A DNA stretch of 41,546 bases from DAOVFN01 sp964484305 (GTDB taxonomy: Archaea; Aenigmatarchaeota; Aenigmatarchaeia; QMZP01): assembly GCA_964484305.1 (NCBI GenBank), contig CAZAEI010000008.1:1-41546 (forward strand), read 5' to 3'. A program made the position numbers and the translations under genes. This document shows positions 32,463 through 39,087 of this stretch, in pieces. A model generated the notes under the pieces. That model had not been told where the DNA came from, did no database searches, and was given only the letters and a program-made list of their open reading frames with translations. How positions within the stretch are numbered: the stretch's first letter is position 1; the number at the start of each line of letters is the position of its first letter.

Positions 32463-33128
32463 ATGAACAGACAAGAGGCCAGAAGGCGGATATCCAAGAT
32501 AGTCTCCGTTTTGAGTAAGGGGCTTGATATAGATGAGGGGCCTCCTTGGAACCGGATTGATGCCTTTCAGTGCCTGATTGGAACCGTCCTCTCGGCCAGA
32601 ACCAGGGACGAAAATACATCAAGGGCAGCCCAGTCACTGTTTGCAAAATATCCTGATGCACATGGCCTTGCCAGGGCCCCTGTCAGGGATATCGAGTGTC
32701 TGATAAGGCCGAGCGGGTTCTACAGGGTAAAGGCCAGGAGGATAAGGGAGCTTGCTGGCTTCCTGCTCAGGCATCACAATGGCCGGGTTCCCGAGGACAT
32801 GGATGTGCTCGTCGGGCTTCCCGGTGTTGGGAGGAAGACCGCCGGCTGCGTAATGGTCTATTCCTTCGGGAAGCCTCAAATCCCTGTCGATGTTCACGTT
32901 CACAGAATATCGAACCGGATAGGCCTGGTAAAGACCAGGACTCCTGAGCAGACAGAGTCCGAACTCATGAGGGTCGTGCCCAAGAGGTACTGGATAACCC
33001 TGAACCACACGTTCGTGAGGTTCGGGCAGCAGCTCTGCAGGCCCCTGAGGCCCGAGTGCTGGAGGTGCCCCATAAATACACTATGCGAATACCCTGACAA
33101 GAACCTCAAGCCAAGACGGAACCGGTGA
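32463..33128 (+). CDS. nth: Endonuclease III (DNA glycosylase/AP lyase)
   Basis: Removes oxidised pyrimidines and nicks the abasic site. About 221 residues: a helix-hairpin-helix with the catalytic Lys (LVGLPGVGRKTAGCV), the catalytic Asp (VDVHVHRISNRIGL) and a C-terminal [4Fe-4S] loop CX6CX2CX5C (CRPLRPECWRCPINTLC). ATG 32463 was preferred to TTG 32442, which overlaps the ferritin stop, because family members begin near RQEARRRI. Four bases separate it from the GIY-YIG-like gene. Confidence 0.95.
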   Translation: MNRQEARRRISKIVSVLSKGLDIDEGPPWNRIDAFQCLIGTVLSARTRDENTSRAAQSLFAKYPDAHGLARAPVRDIECLIRPSGFYRVKARRIRELAGFLLRHHNGRVPEDMDVLVGLPGVGRKTAGCVMVYSFGKPQIPVDVHVHRISNRIGLVKTRTPEQTESELMRVVPKRYWITLNHTFVRFGQQLCRPLRPECWRCPINTLCEYPDKNLKPRRNR

Positions 33129-33132
33129 GAGC

Positions 33133-33567
33133 ATGACCAAGGGGACATATTGCTTGGTAATGAAGCTGGATAAAGACAGAAACATCGAAATAGGCACGAG
33201 GCCGCATGTGAGGTTCCCCTCGGGGTTCTACTGCTACGTGGGCTCGGCCATGAACAGCCTCGAGAAGAGGATAGGCCGTCACATGTCCCGGGACAAGGCC
33301 CTCCACTGGCACATCGACTGGTTCTTGGAGCACGCCAGGATAGTTGACGTTAAAAGGATTGAATCCCAGGATAGATTGGAGTGCGGGCTGAGCCGGGACA
33401 TAGCCAGGCTCTCCGGCAGGGTCATTATGAAGGGATTTGGCTCCTCTGACTGCTCATGCGAGACCCACCTGCACTACTTCATGAGGGACCCATCCAGGGA
33501 ACTGGAGAGGGTGGTGAGGAAATGGAAGGGCTTATCAGGGCCTACAAAAAAAGCAGGAGGCAGATAA
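33133..33567 (+). CDS. DUF123/GIY-YIG-like nuclease family protein
   Basis: A 144-residue protein of the archaeal DUF123 type, distantly related to GIY-YIG nucleases: GTYCLVMKL...GFYCYVGSAMNSLEKRIGRH, then HWHIDWFLEHA and a Cys-rich GSSDCSCETHLHYF. The family is known to occur beside or fused to endonuclease III in some archaea, which fits its place between nth and ogg. GGTGAG overlaps the nth stop as its ribosome site. Biochemical role unproven; a DNA-repair nuclease is the usual inference. Confidence 0.88.
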   Translation: MTKGTYCLVMKLDKDRNIEIGTRPHVRFPSGFYCYVGSAMNSLEKRIGRHMSRDKALHWHIDWFLEHARIVDVKRIESQDRLECGLSRDIARLSGRVIMKGFGSSDCSCETHLHYFMRDPSRELERVVRKWKGLSGPTKKAGGR

Positions 33568-34157
33568 GGGAGAGGCTCCTCGAGTTCGAGGAGGTCTGGA
33601 AGGAGCCTGAAAAGAGGATATTCGAGGAGTTGGCATTCTGCTTCTGCACCCCGCAGTCCAATGCGAGGTCATGCTTCGCTGCAGTGGACTACCTGGCCAG
33701 GTCCGGTATGCTCCTCAAGGGAGACCAGAAGACCATAAGCCGCTATATCAGGAGTGGTGTGAGGTTCCCTGAGAACAAGTCCCGGTACATAGTGGAGGCC
33801 AGGAGGCTGTTCACAGACCCTGACGGAAAACTGAGAATAAAGGAGAGGCTTCACCACTCAGACCCCCTTGTGCTCAGGGAGTGGCTGGTGAAGAACATCA
33901 GGGGACTGGGCTACAAAGAGGCCGGACACTTCCTTAGGAACATAGGGATGGGCGACAACCTCGCAATCCTTGACAGGCATATCCTCAGGAACATGGCCAG
34001 GTACGGCATCATCAGGGATATCCCAAGGAGCCTTACCAGGAAGAGGTACCTAGAGCTTGAGGAGAGGCTCAGGAAGTTCTCTAGGAGGGTGGGAATCCCA
34101 ATGGCCGAGCTGGACCTGCTCTTCTGGTCCCAGGAGACCGGAGAGATATTCAAGTAG
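33522..34157 (+). CDS. ogg: 8-oxoguanine DNA glycosylase/lyase, Ogg2 type
   Basis: Removes 8-oxoguanine and cleaves at the resulting site. About 211 residues with the Ogg2 helix-hairpin-helix GLGYKEAGHFLRNIG (catalytic Lys) and LAILDRHILRNM (catalytic Asp), and an N-terminal CFCTPQSNA segment typical of this family. ATG 33522 follows GGTGAGGAA and overlaps the preceding gene by 46 bases. It is the third base-damage gene of the run and the last gene of the likely rubrerythrin operon. Confidence 0.93.
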   Translation: MEGLIRAYKKSRRQIRERLLEFEEVWKEPEKRIFEELAFCFCTPQSNARSCFAAVDYLARSGMLLKGDQKTISRYIRSGVRFPENKSRYIVEARRLFTDPDGKLRIKERLHHSDPLVLREWLVKNIRGLGYKEAGHFLRNIGMGDNLAILDRHILRNMARYGIIRDIPRSLTRKRYLELEERLRKFSRRVGIPMAELDLLFWSQETGEIFK

Positions 34158-34182
34158 CATATTGTTTGCCGCATTGTCAATG

Positions 34183-34191
34183 TTTTTAAAG
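34183..34191 (+). promoter_or_regulatory. TATA box of taw1
   Basis: TTTTTAAAG is centred about 27 bases before ATG 34213. It predicts a leaderless message. Confidence 0.55.
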
Positions 34192-34212
34192 CCTTTCAGG
34201 GAATTGGTTTCT

Positions 34213-35115
34213 ATGATTCCGGAAAGCCTCAGAAGGGATTTGGTCCACCAGCACTACAAGGTTGTGGGAAACCACTCGGCTGTGAAGCTGTGCACCTGGA
34301 CAAAGAAGAGCCTGAGGGACGAAGGTGTATGCTACAAGGAGAAATTCTACGGGGTCAAGAGCCACGGCTGCCTCCAGATGACCCCCAACATAACATGCGA
34401 CCAGAGGTGCCGCTTCTGCTGGCGCATAATAGAAAAGACTGCCGTGAAAATAGATGAGTGGGATGGGCCCAAGGAGATTATTGAAGGAGCCATCCAGGCA
34501 CAGAGGCTCCTGCTTTCAGGATTCAAGGGATTCGAGGGAACCAACATGCAGAAGTTCAGGGAGGCCCAGAACCCCACCAACGTGGCCATCTCTTTGCTGG
34601 GAGAGCCCCTGCTATATCCAAAGATATCAGAGTTTGTTGATGAATTTAATAAGATGAAGATAGTCACCTTTCTTGTCACGAACAGCCAGCACCCGGAAAT
34701 CCTGGCCAATATAACCCAACCGAAACAACTCTACATCTCAGTGGATGCCCCAGACAGGGAGATATATGCCAGGCTCGACCGACCGCACAACCGGGACTAC
34801 TGGGAGCGGCTCCTGAAGAGTCTTGATGTCATGAGCTCCCTCTCCTGCAGGAGGGTTCTGAGGCTCACCATGGTCGAGGGCTGGAACATGACAAAGCCTG
34901 AGGAATATGCCAAACTAATCTCAAAGGCTAATCCAGATTTTGTGGAAGTTAAGGGTTATGTCTGGGTAGGAGAGTCCAGGAAACGCCTTCCTCAGGAGGC
35001 CATGCCCCGCCATCATGAAGTGAAGGCCTTTGCCGAGCAGGTATCCAGGGAGTGCGGCTACCCCTATAAGGATGAGCAGGCCGCAAGCAGGGTGGTCCTG
35101 CTCTCGAGAAAATGA
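34213..35115 (+). CDS. taw1: tRNA-Phe 4-demethylwyosine synthase (TYW1/Taw1)
   Basis: A radical-SAM enzyme that condenses N1-methylguanosine-37 with pyruvate to build the tricyclic wyosine base in tRNA-Phe. 300 residues with the radical-SAM cluster motif CDQRCRFCW and the Taw1-type segments NHSAVKLCTWTKKSL, SLLGEPLLYPKI, SVDAPDREIYARLDRP and VEVKGYVWVG. A second cluster ligand Cys lies near LCTWTKK. The start is set by TATA spacing; upstream in-frame sequence is shadow of ogg. It is convergent with trm56, another tRNA modification gene, with a palindrome between. Confidence 0.95.
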   Translation: MIPESLRRDLVHQHYKVVGNHSAVKLCTWTKKSLRDEGVCYKEKFYGVKSHGCLQMTPNITCDQRCRFCWRIIEKTAVKIDEWDGPKEIIEGAIQAQRLLLSGFKGFEGTNMQKFREAQNPTNVAISLLGEPLLYPKISEFVDEFNKMKIVTFLVTNSQHPEILANITQPKQLYISVDAPDREIYARLDRPHNRDYWERLLKSLDVMSSLSCRRVLRLTMVEGWNMTKPEEYAKLISKANPDFVEVKGYVWVGESRKRLPQEAMPRHHEVKAFAEQVSRECGYPYKDEQAASRVVLLSRK

Positions 35116-35116
35116 A

Positions 35117-35133
35117 ATATAACAGTGTTATAT
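35117..35133. promoter_or_regulatory. Second copy of the 17-base palindrome
   Basis: ATATAACAGTGTTATAT, identical to the core at 31585-31601, lies in the 26-base space between the convergent stops of taw1 and trm56. Confidence 0.6.
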
Positions 35134-35141
35134 CTGGCCGG

Positions 35142-35651
35142 TCAGGCAACCTTCTTTCCCCTCTCCTGGGGAACCACCTTCTTACTGGCCCCCCTGAACT
35201 TCCTGGAAAGCTCCCTGCCCCGGAAGTACTCATGTAGGAAGACCGCAAGGGCCCCAACCTCACTGTGGGGCTGATTAGTAACTGCGATATTCCAGTCGGC
35301 CAGCTTATATGTCTCGGGGGGGACCTTCTCCCCGCCCACAATCACAAGCAAATCCCCGACCTTCCTTATCCGGCCAATCCTCTTCTGAATTGGCATGCCA
35401 TACATCGTGAGGTGTGCTGACTTCCCCTTCCAGTCCCTGACAAGGGCCTTCCAGTCCCTTATGTGGGCCACCCCGAAGGGGCCTCCCCACTGCCTGGCCA
35501 CCCCCTGGATGGACTTCTCCATAGATGAGTCCCTCTGGCCTGAATAGAAAAGGTTATCTGCTCCAAAGGCCCTGGCCACGAGGCCCACATGCGTGCTTAT
35601 CCTCTTGTCCCTTGAAGGCCTGTGCCCGAGCCTGAGAATCGTTATCGCCAT
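35142..35651 (-). CDS. trm56: tRNA (cytidine-56-2'-O)-methyltransferase
   Basis: An archaea-specific SPOUT methyltransferase that modifies C56 in the T-loop of tRNAs. 169 residues starting ITILRLGHRPSRDKRISTHV, the hallmark of aTrm56, with the knot region VGDLLVIVGGEKVPPETYKLADWNIAV and the C-terminal GALAVFLHEYF. Full length with a basic tail. A TATA box lies about 25 bases upstream (leaderless). Confidence 0.95.
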   Translation of the reverse strand: MAITILRLGHRPSRDKRISTHVGLVARAFGADNLFYSGQRDSSMEKSIQGVARQWGGPFGVAHIRDWKALVRDWKGKSAHLTMYGMPIQKRIGRIRKVGDLLVIVGGEKVPPETYKLADWNIAVTNQPHSEVGALAVFLHEYFRGRELSRKFRGASKKVVPQERGKKVA

Positions 35652-35670
35652 GTTAAAGATTTGCCCGGCC

Positions 35671-35681
35671 TGAATAAAAGC
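35671..35681 (-). promoter_or_regulatory. TATA box of trm56
   Basis: The minus strand reads GCTTTTATTCA, centred about 25 bases before ATG 35651. Confidence 0.45.
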
Positions 35682-35760
35682 TTAAATTGTTTTTGGTCAT
35701 GGCCTTAAATTTCTTCGGGATAAAAGGAAAATATTGTTCTCGACTTAAGTGGGTGTAAGA

Positions 35761-35994
35761 ATGGAAGGCTACGTCACACACAATGGAAGGGTCTACGGGT
35801 ACGCCAGTGAATTATCAGGCGGTATTACGTATCTGTACATGGATGATGCGCCCTGGAGCGTGTCAGAGGCCATGGCAGAGGCAGTGGCTCGCACCTTTGT
35901 AAATAAGGGACTCAGAAAGGGCCTGAAACATCTGACTAGAACGTGCAGAGAATGCCGGGGGCATGACATCCGTTTCCAGAAATACATCCCCTAG
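35761..35994 (+). CDS. Hypothetical 77-residue protein
   Basis: No family recognised. It begins MEGYVTHNGRVYGYASELSG, with a predicted beta hairpin, followed by an amphipathic helix (SVSEAMAEAVARTFVNKGLRKGL) and a CRECRGH motif that could bind metal if dimeric. ATG 35761 follows GTGGGTG, and an A/T-rich TATA-like stretch (GGATAAAAGG) lies about 40 bases upstream. Its stop shares the CTAG tetramer with the stop of the convergent gene. Confidence 0.65.
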   Translation: MEGYVTHNGRVYGYASELSGGITYLYMDDAPWSVSEAMAEAVARTFVNKGLRKGLKHLTRTCRECRGHDIRFQKYIP

Positions 35995-36332
35995 CACGTT
36001 GTGTGGATGAAGGCCACGACCCTCTTCCCGGTGGCAACAAGCCCGTTGAAGATGTCAGCTGCCTTTGCCGAGGTATCCTCGAATATCTTGATTCCCTTAT
36101 CTTTGGCCCTCTCCCTTACATCGTCCGAGATTTTGACGCAGCCCTGCTGGCCTGTTCCGACCACCACCATGTCCGGCTTCTTCCTGAGGAGCCTCAAGAA
36201 GGCCCGCATATCCAGGATGTGGGTCTTGGGGACGAATTCCTTCTCTCCGTCCCACCACACCACCATGTCCGAGTAGTAGACCCTGCCGTCCACCATGACC
36301 TCCCCGAACTTCACGAACTGAATGCTGACCAT
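35991..36332 (-). CDS. DUF498/Mth938-like (NDUFAF3-family) protein
   Basis: 113 residues. IQFVKFGEVMVDGRVYYSDMVVWW...DMRAFLRLLRKKPDMVVVGTGQQGCVKISDDV and the C-terminal AADIFNGLVATGKRVVAFIHTTC match the Mth938-like fold, whose eukaryotic member NDUFAF3 assists complex I assembly. The archaeal role is unknown. ATG 36332 follows GGTGGGAGC. Upstream in-frame residues are hydrophobic noise and were not included. Confidence 0.85.
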   Translation of the reverse strand: MVSIQFVKFGEVMVDGRVYYSDMVVWWDGEKEFVPKTHILDMRAFLRLLRKKPDMVVVGTGQQGCVKISDDVRERAKDKGIKIFEDTSAKAADIFNGLVATGKRVVAFIHTTC

Positions 36333-36491
36333 GCTCCCACCACAGCAAAACAAGAAAATAATCAACCAGCTCTTCATTATACGCTGTTTCCTGAACAAAT
36401 TATTTTCTTGGGACAATGATTTCTTGGATTAGGTCTTATTAAAATGGACGCGGGCAAAGCGAAACCACAGGAACCCGCACTAAAGACATAC

Positions 36492-36500
36492 GTTTTTAAA
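36492..36500 (+). promoter_or_regulatory. TATA box of the first small pilin
   Basis: GTTTTTAAA is centred about 27 bases before ATG 36523, predicting a leaderless transcript. Confidence 0.55.
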
Positions 36501-36522
36501 GGTCCGGGCCCATAAATTAAAT

Positions 36523-36834
36523 ATGGCATCAAAGGGCATGTCAATGACTCTCACCATCATAGTGGCTGCCGTAGTCATACTGGTAACGGCGCTGGTTCTG
36601 CTGACCATTTTCGGAAATAGTCTTATTCCAATAGTTGGCATTTCACAAGCTAGGGCACAATGCACCGCAGCAGCAGAGTCTAGCTGCGGACTCACAAACC
36701 AACTGCCGCCGACATGGAATTCACCTATGTATAAAGTAGAAGGTTCGGAAGGTCTAGTAGCGTGCTCTAATGCATTGGTATGCTCAAATATTAATGGATG
36801 TAAGGACAATAAGGTAGACGGAAGTTGTTTATAA
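36523..36834 (+). CDS. Small type IV pilin-like protein (paralogue 1)
   Basis: 103 residues with an N-terminal pilin signal (ASKGMSMTLTIIVAAVVILVTALVLLTIF), then a short ectodomain with six Cys after a conserved LPPTWNSP motif. Thirteen residues link the helix to the first Cys (QARAQC). It shares the helix, PPTWN motif and Cys spacing with the next gene but is clearly more AT-rich. It is separate from the big surface locus and has its own TATA box. Cleavage after KG is predicted. Confidence 0.8.
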   Translation: MASKGMSMTLTIIVAAVVILVTALVLLTIFGNSLIPIVGISQARAQCTAAAESSCGLTNQLPPTWNSPMYKVEGSEGLVACSNALVCSNINGCKDNKVDGSCL

Positions 36835-36879
36835 ACCAACTATTTATTTTCCCTTAACCAATTATCTACAGGTATCCCC

Positions 36880-37254
36880 ATGAAGGCCATGTCCCAAACT
36901 CTCTATATTGTAGTTGCGGCCATTGTCATACTGGTAACTGCTGTGGTGGTTCTGGTCATATTCCAGCTCGGGATGCAGCCCGCGGTGGGCCTGACCGAGG
37001 CCAAGTCGCTCTGCCTGACCCAGGCCACGCTGTCCTGCAAGACCTACAATAAGATGCCGCCCACATGGAACGTCCCCAACGTAAAGGTCACTGTAGGGGG
37101 TAAGACAGAAACCAAGGCCTGCTCTGCTATAGAGGGCCTGGGAAGCTGCAAGTGTGAGAATATTGACACCTGCGCGAGCGGAACTGGTGGCAGTTCGACT
37201 CATGATAAATGCTCAGAACCCGGGGCGAAGGAAATGTATGCGGATTGCCGCTGA
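36880..37254 (+). CDS. Small type IV pilin-like protein (paralogue 2)
   Basis: 124 residues: helix QTLYIVVAAIVILVTAVVVLVIF, AKSLC, MPPTWNVPNVKV, then a longer Cys-rich tail (CSAIEGLGSCKCENIDTC and more). It is the GC-rich paralogue of the preceding gene. The leader here is only MKA or MKAMS, so the peptidase site would be after Ala, not Gly. AGGTATCCCC precedes the ATG; a CTATTTATTTT TATA-like element is about 35 bases upstream. Confidence 0.8.
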   Translation: MKAMSQTLYIVVAAIVILVTAVVVLVIFQLGMQPAVGLTEAKSLCLTQATLSCKTYNKMPPTWNVPNVKVTVGGKTETKACSAIEGLGSCKCENIDTCASGTGGSSTHDKCSEPGAKEMYADCR

Positions 37255-37393
37255 TTGACACTTCATGCAGGCCGGTCTTTTCATGCACATCCCCTGCTGC
37301 AGAGCTTACCAATTTAAACATTCAGTCCCATAATATAATACAATTTCTGTATTGCCTGCTTGGCGGTAAATAGCGGGGAGGCGTTGCATAGTT

Positions 37394-38221
37394 ATGTCAG
37401 CAGAAGAGAAGATAATGGGCTTCATCACATCGGAATACTCCTGGGAGCAGGTCATCTACAAGGTCGTGGCCTGGGAGGGGCTTGACCCCTGGAACCTGGA
37501 CCTGGTCAAGCTCTCGGATTCCTTCCTGGCCTATATGGTCAAGCTCAAGGAGATGGACTTCAAGATTCCGGCCAAGTATGTCATAATAGCGGCCGTGCTC
37601 CTGAGGATGAAGTCAGACCACCTCCAGTACCTGGGGGACCTTGTCGAGGACAGCTTTGCCATGGACATAGTCGAGGACGAGCTCGAGAGCCACATAGAGA
37701 GCGGGGTCGGGGAGAACGGGGATGGCCTGCCCGAGGCCAACGGGATAAACGGCTTCGTGGTGAACCCCATAACCGTTCCCCCAAGGAGGCAGCCCAGGAG
37801 AAAGGTGGTTGTGGATGACCTGGTATCTGCCCTGAGGAGGGTGCTGAAGGCAGACACAAGGAGGGAGCTCAGGAGCAGGCGTCTCAGGGAGAAGATAGAC
37901 ATAAGGGACGACAACATCACCCACAGGATATCCGCGCTATATCAAAAGATAAATGACATCCTGGGAAGGATAAAGAAGGATGAGGTCGAGTTCTCCAGTC
38001 TCGTGGAGAGGTGGGAGCGCCAGGAGGTCGTGAATACCTTCCTGCCACTGGTCTTCCTGGACCACGAAAGGAAGGTTGACGCGACCCAGAAGGAGATGTT
38101 TGAGGAGATATACGTCAGGAGGAGCGTTGAGGATAAAAGGGGGCGGAGGCAAAGAGATAAAGCAGGCAAAAAACAAGGAGGTAAAGTAGTAAACGCCGTC
38201 CCCGAAGGGACGGGCCCGTAA
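37394..38221 (+). CDS. scpA: Segregation and condensation protein ScpA
   Basis: The kleisin that bridges SMC heads. 275 residues: N-terminal SMC-neck-binding part (EYSWEQVIYKVVAWEGLDPWNLDLVKLSDSF, seen in two parts), AKYVIIAAVLLRMKSDHL, a variable acidic linker, and a C-terminal winged helix (EFSSLVERWERQEVVNTFLPLVFLDHERKV in two parts). A basic tail (KRGRRQRDKAGKKQGGK-like) is followed by a short segment whose DNA forms a hairpin. GGGGAGG precedes the ATG by about 10 bases. scpB follows; no smc gene is in view. Confidence 0.93.
   Translation: MSAEEKIMGFITSEYSWEQVIYKVVAWEGLDPWNLDLVKLSDSFLAYMVKLKEMDFKIPAKYVIIAAVLLRMKSDHLQYLGDLVEDSFAMDIVEDELESHIESGVGENGDGLPEANGINGFVVNPITVPPRRQPRRKVVVDDLVSALRRVLKADTRRELRSRRLREKIDIRDDNITHRISALYQKINDILGRIKKDEVEFSSLVERWERQEVVNTFLPLVFLDHERKVDATQKEMFEEIYVRRSVEDKRGRRQRDKAGKKQGGKVVNAVPEGTGP
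38196..38213 (+). other. Hairpin at the scpA 3' end
   Basis: CCGTCCC-CGAA-GGGACGG, a perfect 7-bp stem with a tetraloop, lies within the last codons of scpA. A second stem, CCGTTG-TGTTAG-CAACGG (38248-38265), lies in the gap before scpB. They may tune scpB translation or processing. Confidence 0.45.
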
Positions 38222-38277
38222 CCAATAGGAAGGCGAAGAGGTACATGCCGTTGTGTTAGCAACGGGGGATGAAGCAT

Positions 38278-39054
38278 ATGACTCACAAAAAGGTTCTTGA
38301 GGCTGCGCTGTTCATATCCAGCTCGCCCATGACCCTGGACCAGCTGGCCAGGGTGTCTGGGATAAACTCCCTTGGCCATGTCAAGGATCTTATGGAGTCC
38401 CTCCAGAAGGACTACGGGGGTGGGGGGCTCGAGCTGGCCAATACGCCCGAGGGATGGGTGATGCAGGTCAGGCCCGAGCTGCTCCCCAGGGTGGCCCACC
38501 TCACCCCATATTCTGACCTGAGTGAGGGCCCCAAGAGGGCCCTGGCCCTTGTCACCCTCAAGGAGCCTGTCAGGCAGTCCGTGATAATCAGGATGCAGGG
38601 CAACAAGGCCTATTCCTACATAAAGGATCTTGCCAAGAGGGGCCTGGTTGTGGCAGAGAGGGAGGGCCACACAAGGGTACTCAAGCTCACCCAAGAGTTC
38701 GAGCGGTACTTCGGTGAGGAGAAGGCCATAATAAAGGAACAGCTCCAGAAGCACCTCGAGTCCACTGGCAAGCCGGAGGGGGATGTCAGGGAGGAGGCAG
38801 AGCCCGAACAACCGCGGGAATTCCTTGATGATGCCCCAGGGGGCACGGGAAGGCCCGCAAAGAAGAAGGCAAGGACCTCTGTTATAAGGGAGGGGTCCGC
38901 CAAGGAGCTTCCCAAGGGAGAGGCAGACGAGTTCGGGAACGATGACGACGATGAGGATGAGGAGCCCGAGGAGTCCCCAGGAGATTCAGGGAATGCCAGG
39001 CCAGAGAAGAAGGTCAGGGCCTCGCACGGCCACGCCTTCAGGGAGATTGAATAG
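38278..39054 (+). CDS. scpB: Segregation and condensation protein ScpB
   Basis: The winged-helix partner of ScpA in the SMC complex. About 258 residues: tandem winged helices in 1-155 (HKKVLEAALFISSSPMTLDQL, KRALALVTLKEPVRQSVIIR, YSYIKDLAKRGLVVAEREG). A long hydrophilic tail of about 90 residues follows (EFGNDDDDEDEEPEESPGDS and basic stretches), unusual for the family and probably disordered. ATG 38278 has GGGGATGA upstream; ATG 38269 is three codons earlier. Confidence 0.92.
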   Translation: MTHKKVLEAALFISSSPMTLDQLARVSGINSLGHVKDLMESLQKDYGGGGLELANTPEGWVMQVRPELLPRVAHLTPYSDLSEGPKRALALVTLKEPVRQSVIIRMQGNKAYSYIKDLAKRGLVVAEREGHTRVLKLTQEFERYFGEEKAIIKEQLQKHLESTGKPEGDVREEAEPEQPREFLDDAPGGTGRPAKKKARTSVIREGSAKELPKGEADEFGNDDDDEDEEPEESPGDSGNARPEKKVRASHGHAFREIE

Positions 39055-39057
39055 CTG

Positions 39058-39066
39058 TTTTTTATT
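39058..39066 (+). promoter_or_regulatory. TATA box of lysK
   Basis: TTTTTATTA is centred about 26 bases before ATG 39088; leaderless message predicted. Confidence 0.5.
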
Positions 39067-39087
39067 ACCTCCGGCCAATTAGTTCTT

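Noticed and set aside
36452..36478. GCGGG...CCCGC in the gap before the first small pilin as a small RNA
   Set aside because: Only a 5-bp stem around a 17-base loop, with no separate promoter or terminator.
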